From the NCBI GenBank assembly GCA_018063065.1, contig JAGORB010000004.1, positions 1-36,242 of the forward strand: 36,242 nt of DNA, given 5' to 3'. Positions 1-8,517 of this stretch are shown one piece after another. The first letter of the stretch is position 1, and each line of letters starts with the position of its first letter. Below the pieces are notes generated by a model. That model was not told where the DNA came from. It did no database searches and saw nothing but the letters and a program-made list of their open reading frames with translations. Source of the stretch: Minisyncoccota bacterium. Lineage in GTDB: Bacteria; Patescibacteriota; Minisyncoccia; Phycocordibacterales; XYD1-FULL-46-19. A program made the position numbers and the translations under genes.

Positions 1-1
1 C

Positions 2-1057
2 TTCAATGTTAAGCGCCCCGGTGATAAATCTGTTTCCTTAACTCAACCGGTGGGTAATGTAGTCTGGGAGGCCGGCGCGGCCAACCTAGTTAAGTGGAGT
101 ACTGACGGTACGGTCTTAACCGATAAAGTGGATATTGTGCTTATTAGTCCAACCAATGCTTATAGTAGTTTAGCCTTGGCTACCGCCAATGATGGCAGCG
201 AGAGCGTGACTCTATCTTCCGGTTTAACTCCCGGCACTTACACTCTCTTCTTGCGCTTAACCGGCACCTCCATTAACTCCCAATACGCTTATGTCACTAT
301 TGTGGCTGAAGGCGAGGAGGATACCCCATTTATCTCTTCTATCAGCCCTGCTACCGGTGCCACCAGTACCGAGGTTACAGTTAAGGGTAGCGGTTTTACT
401 AGCAGTAACACTCTTAAGTTCGGCACCTACACCATTGGTACCAACTTGGCTTCTAGCGATAACGGCACCGAGATCAACTTTGTGGTCCCGGCTACCATTA
501 CTACAACGGGTGGCATGCCCATAGTGGTTAGCAATGCCAATGGTACTTCTAATCCAGTCACTTTTGCCCTAGTTAACTCTTGGAGTGTAGGCAACGACGA
601 TGATGATGACGAGGATCCTGTTGAGACTAAGATCGAGGTTACCTCTCCAGATACTGGTAGTAAGTCTTGGATTTTAGGCACAACTCAAAATATTACCTGG
701 ACTTCTTCTCCTCAGACCGGTGCCGCTGCCAAGGTAAACATCCGTTTGATCAATCAAGATACCAATCAGATTAGCGATATTAATTTAGGCGCCACTAATA
801 ATGGCACCTATACTTGGACGGTAGGCAACTTAGCCAATGGTTCTAAGGCCGCAGTGGGTAAGTACAAGTTCCGCGTTTGTCCAGTGGGCTTGGGTGATTG
901 TGATCGCAGTGATTATGCCTTTAAGATTGTTAGTTCCACCACTACTACTGATCCTAATGCTAAGACCACCTTTAGTGGTACATCAGGCTTAGCCGCTACC
1001 GCCTCTGTACTTCAGAGCTTAATCAATCAGCTTAATAACCTCTTACAATCTCGCTAA
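2..1057 (+). CDS. Surface protein with IPT/TIG and Ser/Thr-rich (Kre9-like) domains, 5' partial
   Basis: The frame is open to the left edge, so the true start lies outside the window; the first GTG inside (50) is only an internal valine. Three beta-sandwich modules can be read: an N-terminal one with the GNVVWEAG...VKWS pattern, a central IPT/TIG fold (ISSISPATG...VTVKGSGF...VSNANGTSNPV), and a C-terminal one (ITWTSS...VNIRLIN...TWTVG...GKYKFRVC). An acidic run of Asp separates the second and third. The last module ends in a Cys-x(5)-Cys-Asp-Arg motif that recurs in the next gene. IPT/TIG domains are typical of exported adhesins, so an extracellular role is inferred. The C-terminal tail (LAATASVLQSLINQLNNLL) looks amphipathic. 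The next gene starts 5 bases after the stop, suggesting one transcript. Function beyond surface display is unknown. Confidence 0.8.
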   Translation, partial: FNVKRPGDKSVSLTQPVGNVVWEAGAANLVKWSTDGTVLTDKVDIVLISPTNAYSSLALATANDGSESVTLSSGLTPGTYTLFLRLTGTSINSQYAYVTIVAEGEEDTPFISSISPATGATSTEVTVKGSGFTSSNTLKFGTYTIGTNLASSDNGTEINFVVPATITTTGGMPIVVSNANGTSNPVTFALVNSWSVGNDDDDDEDPVETKIEVTSPDTGSKSWILGTTQNITWTSSPQTGAAAKVNIRLINQDTNQISDINLGATNNGTYTWTVGNLANGSKAAVGKYKFRVCPVGLGDCDRSDYAFKIVSSTTTTDPNAKTTFSGTSGLAATASVLQSLINQLNNLLQSR

Positions 1058-1062
1058 AATTT

Positions 1063-1866
1063 ATGCAAAAATATTTACTTAGTCTGGCAGTAATTTTGGG
1101 CCTCGTGCTTGTTCCTAGTTTAACCTTAGCGCAAACTACTGGCAGTCTCACTGGTAATCTTAAGACTGTTAAATTGTTAAATCCTAATGGTCGCGAGTTC
1201 TTGGCCCTGGATCAACCCTTTCGGATTAAATGGGAGAGTACTTTAAAGAGTCCTGCTAATGCCAAAGCTGAGATGGTGAAGATTCAGTGGGTAGAGATTA
1301 TTAATCAAAATGTGGGTACCATCAATATCTTGGATGCTAGTCGCGGTTATTATGACTGGACCCCTACCGCCGCCGTGGGCATTGTCCCTGGTCAGACCTA
1401 CACCATCCTCATCTCTAGCATGAGTAATCCTTGGGTTAATGATCAAAGTGACAACACTTTTACCATTAAGCCTTCTGTAACTCAGGTGCCAACCGTAAGA
1501 GTAATCTCGCCTAAACTTGGTGAGATCTGGGTGAAGTCTAATATCAAGAAGGTTACTTGGACTACCACCAATGTTCCGGCTACCGCTTTAATGAACATTC
1601 GTCTGGTTAATACCAAGAATCAGGTAGTAGATCTCTTGCGTCGTGTGCCTAATACCGGTACGGCTAATTGGGTAGTGGGCAAGACAGCCGACGGTGCTAA
1701 TCTGCCAGCTGGTAAATACCGAGTGAGAGTATGTGTAGCTGGTATCTTGGGTGGTTGTGACCGCGCTGACTCTGATACTATCTTAGAGATTAAAGATGGT
1801 GTTAGTGCCGGCCGTAATTTAGGAGCCATCGTGGCTGACGCCATGCGCTCACTCTTTGGCTTCTAA
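1063..1866 (+). CDS. Secreted protein with two Kre9-like beta-sandwich domains
   Basis: A classical signal peptide opens the protein (Lys3, a hydrophobic core, then LTLAQ, cleavage likely near residue 23). Two repeats of a Ser/Thr-rich beta-sandwich follow, roughly residues 35-135 and 145-245, each starting with a V-x-x-L/I-x-P-x-x-G-E pattern and a W-x-S/T strand. The second contains GKYRVRVC...GGCDRAD, almost the same as the C-terminal module of the preceding gene, so the two are paralogous in that part; the paired cysteines could form a disulfide outside the cell. No catalytic motif is visible. It follows the preceding gene by 5 bases and runs convergently into recG with only 10 bases between stops and no hairpin between them. 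A role in the cell envelope or attachment is inferred. Confidence 0.8.
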   Translation: MQKYLLSLAVILGLVLVPSLTLAQTTGSLTGNLKTVKLLNPNGREFLALDQPFRIKWESTLKSPANAKAEMVKIQWVEIINQNVGTINILDASRGYYDWTPTAAVGIVPGQTYTILISSMSNPWVNDQSDNTFTIKPSVTQVPTVRVISPKLGEIWVKSNIKKVTWTTTNVPATALMNIRLVNTKNQVVDLLRRVPNTGTANWVVGKTADGANLPAGKYRVRVCVAGILGGCDRADSDTILEIKDGVSAGRNLGAIVADAMRSLFGF

Positions 1867-1876
1867 ATACTAAATC

Positions 1877-4006
1877 TTATTCTAAATGAGTGGCTCTGGT
1901 CCTCTGGGCTAGGGCCACTTTTAGTTCCGGATGATTATGTAAATTGGGGTCGATGGTGAGAATTTGCTTGGCACTCTCGCGGGCGGCTTCTACCAACTTC
2001 AAGTTCCTAATCGCTTCCATACCTAAGTCGGAGATGCCCCATTGCTTGTCGCCCGATAAGGTACCGGCGCCGCGGAGAGATAAATCCAACTCGGCCAATT
2101 CAAAGCCGTTCTTAGCGGTGGCCAAGGCCTGCAATCTCTTCTGTGAGATCTCACTCTTAGACTCGGTGAATAAGTAACAATAAGCTTGATGCGACGAGCG
2201 GAAGACGCGCCCGCGCAACTGGTGTAATTGCGCGAGGCCAAAGCGCTCGGCCCCCTCAATAATAATACTGGTGGCATTGGGCACATTAACTCCCACCTCC
2301 ACCACTGAGGTGGCCACTAAGATGTGCGTCTCGCCGCGAGTAAAGGCCGCCATCTCCTCCTCCTTATCACTCGGCTTCATTTTAGAGTGTACTAGGCCCA
2401 CCATGTACTCGGGGAAGATCTTCTCGCCCAAGCGCTTTTGCTCGGCCTTGGCACTGCGGGCTTGGAGGGCCAATTCTTTATCCGGATCAGGCTCATCAAT
2501 CCGCGGACAGATCACATACGCTTGGCGGCCGGCCTTAAGTTCCTCCCTAATCAATTCATAAACTTTATTTCGCTCCGCTTCCGAGGGTGGCACAATCTTG
2601 GTGAGTACTGATTTGCGCCCGGCTGGCAGTTCATCGAGTAATGATAAGTCCAAGTCACCATAAATAGTTAGAGCTAAAGTGCGGGGGATGGGTGTGGCGG
2701 TCATCGAGAGTAAGTGCGGCACTTGGGTCGAGCCTTTCTTAACCAACTTGGAGCGCTGCATAATGCCAAAGCGGTGTTGCTCATCAATAATCGAGAGGGC
2801 CAAGTTCTTCCACTTTATATTCTTCTGAATTAAAGCATGTGTACCGATTAAGATGGGGATCTCGCCATTAGCCACCCACTTCAAGAGTTGGGGCCGGGAG
2901 ATATTGGTGGCGCCGCCCGGATTAACTTTGGACGGGAATTTATAACATCCCGTGCCGGTTATCAAGCCGATATTAACTCCTAAATTTTTAAAGTAACCGA
3001 TAAAGCTCTCAAAGTGTTGCTTGGCCAAGATCTCGGTGGGCGCCATGTAAGCACATTCAAAGCCGGCCCGCACGGTGGCAAAGGCGGCGCTGGCCGCCAC
3101 CGCCGTTTTACCCGAGCCGACGTCGCCCTCCAAGAGGCGGGTCATCGGCTCGCCGGTTGCCATATCCGCTAGCGCTTGCGTAATTGCTCGCCGTTGGGCG
3201 TTGGTGGGCGTGAAGGGGAAGCGGTTTAAAAATTGCCCCATCTCTTCAGTAGAGACCTTAATTTTAGCCGCGCCTTGAGCGTGATAAGCGGCCCGATCTT
3301 GCAGTCGTGCCAGCTGAATAAGCATAATCTCTTCAAACGAGAAGCGCTTGCGCGCCGCCTCGGCGTCCCTACTATTCTCCGGCTGATGAATCCAGACTAA
3401 AGCGGAACTTAATTTAGGTAAATTATATTTTTTAAGTAAATTGGCTGGCAGGGGATCAAGTAATTGCTCATGAACTTTTTCTTCTAATAAAGTTTTATTA
3501 TGGTAATAAAACCAACCGGAGGATAGACCGCGCGTCTCGGGGTAAACGGGGATTAACTCGCCTTCTTCCGGATCGTCAGGGTTAAAGATGGTGCCAGTGG
3601 GGGAGAAGTTTTTAAGCTCGGTTACAATCTCGGGATTAGCCAAGTATTGCTCGCCATTGCGCTCCGTCACCTTGCCGCGCAAGACCGCCGTCTCGCCGAC
3701 AATTAACTTTTTAGCCAGATAAGCTTGGTGGAACCAGATGGCTTTAATCCGTCCCTCGGCGCCTTCAATAACCGCCTCGGCCATGGGGATCTTCTTCTTC
3801 CACGCCTTCTTGGTGGCCGTTTTCAAGACCTTGCCGTAGATAACTACTTCCTCGCCGGTCTGGAGCCGGCCAATTTCTTTATACTCCCCAGCGCGCGCGT
3901 AGCGCGCCGGCAGATACAAGAGCAAGTCTTTAACAGTCTGGAGGTTGAGCTTCTTTAAGGCTTTAAGTTGGATCTCGTTTAAACGGAAGCGTTCAGTAAT
4001 TAGCAT
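1877..4006 (-). CDS. recG: ATP-dependent DNA helicase RecG
   Basis: RecG is a superfamily 2 translocase that remodels stalled forks and Holliday junctions. The N-terminal wedge/OB part covers about residues 1-200 (LPARYARAGEYKEI, GEEVVIYGKV). The motor follows: Walker A GDVGSGKTAVAA near residue 300, DEQH box IIDEQHRFGIMQR near 405, SMTATPIPRTLAL as motif III, and the C-terminal lobe with VGVNVPNA and LHQLRGRVFRSSH as motif VI. At 709 residues it is slightly shorter than well-studied bacterial RecG. In motif VI the usual RGRVGRG reads RGRVFRS, a visible substitution. The ATG at 4006 follows the ABC transporter stop by one base, so the two are probably translated from one message. Identification is very secure. 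Confidence 0.97.
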   Translation of the reverse strand: MLITERFRLNEIQLKALKKLNLQTVKDLLLYLPARYARAGEYKEIGRLQTGEEVVIYGKVLKTATKKAWKKKIPMAEAVIEGAEGRIKAIWFHQAYLAKKLIVGETAVLRGKVTERNGEQYLANPEIVTELKNFSPTGTIFNPDDPEEGELIPVYPETRGLSSGWFYYHNKTLLEEKVHEQLLDPLPANLLKKYNLPKLSSALVWIHQPENSRDAEAARKRFSFEEIMLIQLARLQDRAAYHAQGAAKIKVSTEEMGQFLNRFPFTPTNAQRRAITQALADMATGEPMTRLLEGDVGSGKTAVAASAAFATVRAGFECAYMAPTEILAKQHFESFIGYFKNLGVNIGLITGTGCYKFPSKVNPGGATNISRPQLLKWVANGEIPILIGTHALIQKNIKWKNLALSIIDEQHRFGIMQRSKLVKKGSTQVPHLLSMTATPIPRTLALTIYGDLDLSLLDELPAGRKSVLTKIVPPSEAERNKVYELIREELKAGRQAYVICPRIDEPDPDKELALQARSAKAEQKRLGEKIFPEYMVGLVHSKMKPSDKEEEMAAFTRGETHILVATSVVEVGVNVPNATSIIIEGAERFGLAQLHQLRGRVFRSSHQAYCYLFTESKSEISQKRLQALATAKNGFELAELDLSLRGAGTLSGDKQWGISDLGMEAIRNLKLVEAARESAKQILTIDPNLHNHPELKVALAQRTRATHLE

Positions 4007-4007
4007 T

Positions 4008-5744
4008 TTATTTGTGGCCTTGCTCGCGCCAGAGAGCGGCGTAGAGACCGGCCTGACTCAATAATGCCTCATGAGAGCCTTGTTCTACCAGCTCGCCGGC
4101 TTCTAACACATAAATAGTGTCGGCGTGCGAGATGGTGGAGAGACGATGGGCAATCATCACGGTGGTTAACTCCGGTCTCTGAGAGCTAATGTGCTTAATC
4201 GTGTCGGTAATCTCCTTCTCGGTTAAAGAGTCGAGGCTGGATGTGGCTTCATCAAAGATGATTAGATCCGGCTCGCGCAGTAGCGCTCGCGCGATCGCTA
4301 GGCGTTGACGCTCACCGCCGGAGAGCTTGATCCCGCCCTCGCCAATCCGAGTATTCAAGCCTTCATCACCGCGCTCAATAATCTTGTCTACCGCCGCCGC
4401 CTTGAGGGCGGCGTAGCACTCGGCGTCGGTGGCGTTGGGGCGGACAAAGCGCAAGTTCTCGCCAATCGTCCCGGCGAAGAGTTGCGTCTCTTGCGAGACA
4501 TAGCCAATGCGCCGACGGAAGGCGTCAATGTCTACCTCTTTATTAGAGAGATCATTCAATTTAATCTCGCCTTGATCGGGCTGATAGAGTCCGGCCAAGA
4601 GTTTAACCAAGGTAGATTTACCCGAGCCGGAGGGGCCGGCGAGCGCCACCGTCTCACCCTTATTAATGACAAAGTTAATATTTTTTAGAGAAGAATCGGT
4701 CTCGTTGTAGCTGAAGGAGACATTATTAAATTCAATTTTCTCTAACAGTCCAATCACTTTTGCATCAGTGGGTTTGGTTTCTGGCTCTTGTTTTAAGACA
4801 TCATCCAACTTCTCTAAGCTGGCGGAAGTTTCTTGATAACGAGTGGCCACCTCGCTTAATTGTTGTAAGGGGTTAAAAATAAAGAACAAATAAATATATA
4901 AACTAAAGAACTCACCAAAAGTAATTTCATTCTTGAAGATAAGCCACATCATCATAAAGAGTCCCGCGGCATAACAAGCGTTAACCAGGGTGCCTTGGAT
5001 GAAGGACAACACTCTAATCATTCTGATCTTGTCTAACTCCAAGTTTAAAATAGCTTCATTGGCCTGGTTGAGTCGGATGGCCTCTTGCTCTTCTAGTCCC
5101 AAGCTCTTAACCAGCTCCACATTGCGCAGGGTCTCGGTGGTGGTGCCAGCCAAGAGGCTGGTCTTAAGCACAATCTCCTTCTGCGTCTTCTTAATCCGGC
5201 GCGTGAGCCAATACAAGATTACCGCCATCACCGGGATAATGGCTAAGTACACCAAGCCGATTAAGGTGTGCACATAGAAGGCGTAGATAACAATAAAAAT
5301 AGTCCCGACCAAAGATACCAACACTAAGTTGGAGAAGAGAGCCAAGAGTTGTTGGGTGTCGAGGCGAGCCTTCTGCAACTTCTGCAATAATTCACCCGAG
5401 CTCTGATCCTCGAAGCTGCGATAGGGCAGCGAGAAGGCGTGATGAATGCTGTCTTGGTAGAGCTTGGCCCCCACTCGCTGGCTAATTAAGTTGGTGCAGT
5501 AATCTTGGAAGTTCTTGGCTACCCGCGAGATAAAGGCGACGCCAATGGAGGCGAGGAGCAACAGGCCCACGCCGGTGAAGAATTGGTTGCTGGTAAACTC
5601 GCTGGCCTTGGTGGCGTAATTATCCACAATCAGGCGGAAGATCTGCGGGTCGAGTAAAGAGAAGACTTGGTTGATAGTCCCCAAGCCCACCGTGGCCAAG
5701 ATGAGGAGGCGATGCTCCTTAAGATAAGACAATAAAAGCCTCAT
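4008..5744 (-). CDS. ABC exporter, fused membrane and ATPase domains
   Basis: This is a half-transporter of the ABC-B/MsbA type, 578 residues. The membrane domain covers about residues 1-310 with six hydrophobic segments. The ATPase domain has Walker A (GPSGSGKSTLVKLLAG, near 373), a Q-loop (YVSQETQLFAG), the signature LSGGERQRLAIARALL near 475, Walker B LIIFDEATSSLD and the H-loop IAHRLS. All catalytic residues look intact, so it should be an active homodimeric exporter, of lipid, peptide or drug; the substrate cannot be told. It has an extended -10 box 8 bases before the ATG and is followed after one base by recG. Such pairing with recG is positional only; no functional link is implied. Confidence 0.93.
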   Translation of the reverse strand: MRLLLSYLKEHRLLILATVGLGTINQVFSLLDPQIFRLIVDNYATKASEFTSNQFFTGVGLLLLASIGVAFISRVAKNFQDYCTNLISQRVGAKLYQDSIHHAFSLPYRSFEDQSSGELLQKLQKARLDTQQLLALFSNLVLVSLVGTIFIVIYAFYVHTLIGLVYLAIIPVMAVILYWLTRRIKKTQKEIVLKTSLLAGTTTETLRNVELVKSLGLEEQEAIRLNQANEAILNLELDKIRMIRVLSFIQGTLVNACYAAGLFMMMWLIFKNEITFGEFFSLYIYLFFIFNPLQQLSEVATRYQETSASLEKLDDVLKQEPETKPTDAKVIGLLEKIEFNNVSFSYNETDSSLKNINFVINKGETVALAGPSGSGKSTLVKLLAGLYQPDQGEIKLNDLSNKEVDIDAFRRRIGYVSQETQLFAGTIGENLRFVRPNATDAECYAALKAAAVDKIIERGDEGLNTRIGEGGIKLSGGERQRLAIARALLREPDLIIFDEATSSLDSLTEKEITDTIKHISSQRPELTTVMIAHRLSTISHADTIYVLEAGELVEQGSHEALLSQAGLYAALWREQGHK

Positions 5745-5752
5745 GCCGGAGT

Positions 5753-5758
5753 ATTATA
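5753..5758 (-). promoter_or_regulatory. Extended -10 promoter of the ABC exporter gene
   Basis: On the minus strand the sequence reads TGCTATAAT followed by 8 bases and the ATG at 5744. The TG two bases upstream of the hexamer fits an extended -10 element. Transcription would start at or within about two bases of the ATG, giving a leaderless or nearly leaderless mRNA. No good -35 is seen. Confidence 0.6.
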
Positions 5759-5789
5759 GCATGAAGCTTTTAAGGTAAAACGGCGACAA

Positions 5790-6224
5790 TTAGTGATAGT
5801 AGGAGCGAACTTGGAAGAGCAGGTAGAAGCCGATTAAGGCGCTTAAGACCAAGCTCAGTAAGTCGAAGTAGATAATATTGCCAATTAAGGAAACCAAGAG
5901 AGCGTAGAAGAGGAAGGTCCAACCCTTCATTTGGCGCTTGAAGAGGCTAGGGAGAGCAATTAATTGCAATACCGCTGCCGCCAAGGACAAGATTACTCCA
6001 ATCCAGCTGTAGCCCAAGAAGGAGGATCCAGGGTAATAGCCAGCCATCATGCCGGCGGTGCCGAGCAAGAAGGAGAAGGCCGAGAGTAGGCCAACCACGG
6101 CCATAATCAGACCAATGACAATGAGATAAGGACCAAACTTAACCAATAACTCCTTAATCTCGGCTGGTAAGGCCGGAGCCTTCTGGCCGAAGTAGGTATT
6201 TAACTGGGCAATGAGACTATTCAT
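5790..6224 (-). CDS. Small membrane protein, four predicted TM segments
   Basis: This 144-residue protein has a short amphipathic N-terminus (MNSLIAQLNTYFGQ) followed by four hydrophobic stretches at roughly 30-55, 70-92, 103-117 and 119-138. A basic loop FKRQMKGW lies between segments two and three. I do not recognise a named family, although short four-helix proteins of this kind are common in CPR genomes. It lies 45 bases upstream of the ABC exporter and 50 bases downstream of a DUF1761-type gene on the same strand, so it could be co-transcribed with either. Its role is unknown; membrane location is well supported. Confidence 0.7.
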   Translation of the reverse strand: MNSLIAQLNTYFGQKAPALPAEIKELLVKFGPYLIVIGLIMAVVGLLSAFSFLLGTAGMMAGYYPGSSFLGYSWIGVILSLAAAVLQLIALPSLFKRQMKGWTFLFYALLVSLIGNIIYFDLLSLVLSALIGFYLLFQVRSYYH

Positions 6225-6274
6225 AAAGTGCGTTACATTAACTTACTAATATATATCTATCTTACCACAAGCCC

Positions 6275-6685
6275 TTATTGCCACAAAACAATAATCGAGG
6301 CGGTTACGGAGAGAGCCACCAAGTATTGAGCGGCATTAAAGAGCCACAGCTTGTAACTCTTGCCCTCCCACAAGAATACGCCTGAGGTGGTGGTGAAGTA
6401 GAAGCCAAGCCAGATAAGAACCACCAATTCTAGAACGGCAGTGACATCCATGACCCCCAAGAGACCAATAACTTGAGCTAGGACCCAGTTGGTAATAAAC
6501 ATAGCAATAAAGCCCAGACCCATGGCTTGCCACGGGGTGAGAGGCATACTCTTCATACTCTCGGGAGTAAGGCCGGTAAGCCTCATCCAATATTTACCAA
6601 AGACTGGTCCATACCACAGGCCGCCAATCGCCATACCGGCAATAGTGGCTACCAACACGGCTACATAATTAACAGCAATAAACAT
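6275..6685 (-). CDS. DUF1761-family membrane protein
   Basis: The 136-residue protein carries the family pattern near the N-terminus: a first helix with a small-residue face, then LWYGPVFGKYWMRLTGLTPE, as in DUF1761 proteins. Four hydrophobic segments are visible (about 5-27, 52-75, 82-102, 113-135). No enzymatic function is established for the family. It starts 4 bases after the stop of the upstream anchored protein gene, so translation is likely coupled in one minus-strand message. Confidence 0.78.
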   Translation of the reverse strand: MFIAVNYVAVLVATIAGMAIGGLWYGPVFGKYWMRLTGLTPESMKSMPLTPWQAMGLGFIAMFITNWVLAQVIGLLGVMDVTAVLELVVLIWLGFYFTTTSGVFLWEGKSYKLWLFNAAQYLVALSVTASIIVLWQ

Positions 6686-6689
6686 AATA

Positions 6690-7211
6690 TTAATGGGTTA
6701 ATTCTAAGCTATTAATAATCTCACTTATTATAACATCTGGGTTGAAAGCGGCTTGATCGGCCTTACACTCGTCTTGCCGAGGCTCGTCATAATTAACACA
6801 TTGGGGCAGACGAGCGGTAAAGATAAGGCCAATGGGTTGGCGATTGATAACAGTGAGGTAAGCGTATTGATTATAAATACTGCCGGCGGCGCCCTCACTG
6901 ACAGTGGTAATGCAATACTCTTGACCCTCAATAGTTCTACTAACTGTTTGGCCGGCGCGGCCATAAATCATCCCGCCTTCCGTACAATTAAATCCTGTCC
7001 CCTCTAATAAATTAACCTGCGGTGGCCAATCTACTGGCGTGACATATTGTCGGCCAAAATCTTGAGGGTAACGGAAGGTGTAAACTCCCGCCTCATCGGT
7101 AAAGGTTAACCAATCAGCTGGTGTTGTATTTTGGTTAGGGCTAATAAAATAAAAAGTAACCGCTAAAACTATTATTATTCCTATTAACCAGATAATTTTA
7201 TTTGTTTTCAT
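6690..7211 (-). CDS. Membrane-anchored exported protein of unknown function
   Basis: The ATG at 7211 gives a short basic N-terminus (MKTNK) followed directly by a hydrophobic anchor of about 19 residues, ending in FISPNQNTTP, and an extracytoplasmic domain. A longer frame from 7232 would put seven polar residues in front and overlap the upstream gene more, so 7211 is preferred. The domain has the DWLTFTDEAGVYTFRYPQDF pattern seen in several small exported proteins of bacteria, and four cysteines (FNCTEG, EYCITT, PQCVNY, DECKAD) that could make two disulfides. The start overlaps the end of the PhnB-like gene by 14 bases, indicating translational coupling. No function is assigned. Confidence 0.75.
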   Translation of the reverse strand: MKTNKIIWLIGIIIVLAVTFYFISPNQNTTPADWLTFTDEAGVYTFRYPQDFGRQYVTPVDWPPQVNLLEGTGFNCTEGGMIYGRAGQTVSRTIEGQEYCITTVSEGAAGSIYNQYAYLTVINRQPIGLIFTARLPQCVNYDEPRQDECKADQAAFNPDVIISEIINSLELTH

Positions 7212-8070
7212 ACGCTCGCTCCAGTTCGGCAATGTTGAACTTCTTCATCTTTAGGAAGGCTTGGGTCACGCGGTTTGCCGCCTCTTTATCGCCGCTACTT
7301 AGCATGGCGTCCATCGCGGTGGGCGTAATCTGCCACGAGACGCCAAATTTATCTTTAAGCCAGCCGCATTGCTCGGCCTCTGGCACGGCCGATAATTTAT
7401 CCCAATAATAATCAATCTCTGCTTGATCCTCACACTTCACAATTAAAGACACCGCTTCATTGAAGGTAAAGCCGTGCTCAAAGCTACTCTCCATTATCAT
7501 AAATGGTTGACTCTCCAGCATGGAGAGCGAGTATTTAACTTTACCCTCCACATCGCCCTCACCCTTTTCATACCGGGAAATCATTTTGGTCTCGGCATTT
7601 TTAAAGACTGAAGTGTAAAATGCCAGCGCCTCTTCCACCTTGCCAAAGTTATCTCCGGTAAACATGAGAGAGGGGATAATCTTACCGCCCTCTTGCTCGG
7701 TGTTTATCTGCCACGAGAGGCCGTACTTATCGCTAACCCAAGCATAACCCTTACTCCACGGATATTCTTGAAAGGGCATTAAGTCTTTACCACCGGCCGA
7801 TAATTTATCGTACAAGGCCTTGGCCTCCTCCACCGTGGCGCAAGTAGCGGTGAGGGAAATTGATGGATTAAATTTAAAGTACGGTCCGGCGCTAATCGCC
7901 ATAAAGTCATAACCGTTTAAATTAAAGCTGACAATATCGCAGTCACCCGAGGGCGTGCCGGTAATAGTCTGTACGCTTTTAACTTTAGAATTAGGGAAGA
8001 GGGTAGCGTAAAAGGCCGTCGCTTCTTTAGCCTCTTTATCAAACCACAAGTGGGGGACAATCTTTTGCAT
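7198..8070 (-). CDS. Tandem PhnB-like VOC-fold protein
   Basis: Two copies of the PhnB / 3-dmu-9_3-mt type of the vicinal oxygen chelate fold lie in one 290-residue chain. The first (1-128) begins IVPHLWFDKEAKEATAFYATLFPNS and ends WVSDKYGLSWQI; the second (133-250) begins IIPSLMFTGDNFGKVEEALAFYTSVF and ends WLKDKFGVSWQI. The repeated K-D/Y-K-x-G-x-S-W-Q-I ending makes the duplication clear. A C-terminal helix (AANRVTQAFLKMKKFNIAEL) is typical of this family. Substrates of such proteins are largely unknown; the fold can bind metal for epimerase, dioxygenase or resistance roles. It lies 2 bases downstream of another VOC gene, forming a VOC operon. Confidence 0.9.
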   Translation of the reverse strand: MQKIVPHLWFDKEAKEATAFYATLFPNSKVKSVQTITGTPSGDCDIVSFNLNGYDFMAISAGPYFKFNPSISLTATCATVEEAKALYDKLSAGGKDLMPFQEYPWSKGYAWVSDKYGLSWQINTEQEGGKIIPSLMFTGDNFGKVEEALAFYTSVFKNAETKMISRYEKGEGDVEGKVKYSLSMLESQPFMIMESSFEHGFTFNEAVSLIVKCEDQAEIDYYWDKLSAVPEAEQCGWLKDKFGVSWQITPTAMDAMLSSGDKEAANRVTQAFLKMKKFNIAELERAYENK

Positions 8071-8072
8071 AT

Positions 8073-8468
8073 TTATTTATTGGTAGGTTGGAGCATGCCC
8101 ACGCGATTGCCCTCCGTGTCGGTAAAGGAGACGTAGCGGCCAATGCCGGGGATCTCCATGGGCTCCATATTAATTGTGCCGCCCGCCGACTTAACTTGGT
8201 TAATAGAATCTTCTAAATTCTCGGTAGAGATTACTACCGAGACCGCTGCCTCGGGGCTGGTACCTTGAGGGAAGAAGCCGCCGTTAATGGTGCCAGGCGT
8301 CTTTACCATCTGGTTGGCATCCGTCTCGGCGGTGTTAGCCAGAACATACTCGCCCATCTCGGGGCCAAGCTGATTCATCTGCCAGCCAAAGGCACTCTGG
8401 TAGAACTGGGCCACGCGGGCCTTGTCGTTGTAGGGCATCTCAAAGTGGACTACTGGGTATTTGCTCAT
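8073..8468 (-). CDS. VOC-family (glyoxalase/bleomycin-resistance-like) protein
   Basis: At 131 residues this is a single VOC module pair. Typical landmarks are PVVHFEMPYNDKARVAQFYQSAFGW at the N-terminus, the NGGFFP strand, and the ending PGIGRYVSFTDTEGNRVGMLQP. The metal-ligand positions expected in the family (an early His in VVHFEM and a late Glu in DTEGN) are present. It is the first gene of a minus-strand run of VOC, double VOC, anchored protein and DUF1761 genes with spacings of -14 to +4 bases. A detoxification or small-molecule binding role is suggested by the family only. Confidence 0.88.
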   Translation of the reverse strand: MSKYPVVHFEMPYNDKARVAQFYQSAFGWQMNQLGPEMGEYVLANTAETDANQMVKTPGTINGGFFPQGTSPEAAVSVVISTENLEDSINQVKSAGGTINMEPMEIPGIGRYVSFTDTEGNRVGMLQPTNK

Positions 8469-8504
8469 AGATATTTAGACGAATAAATTAGTTTTTAATT
8501 ACTA

Positions 8505-8510
8505 TATAAT
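8505..8510 (+). promoter_or_regulatory. -10 box of a leaderless gene
   Basis: TATAAT lies 7 bases before the ATG at 8518, so transcription should begin at about the start codon. There is no Shine-Dalgarno sequence between them. Confidence 0.6.
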
Positions 8511-8517
8511 ATAAAGG

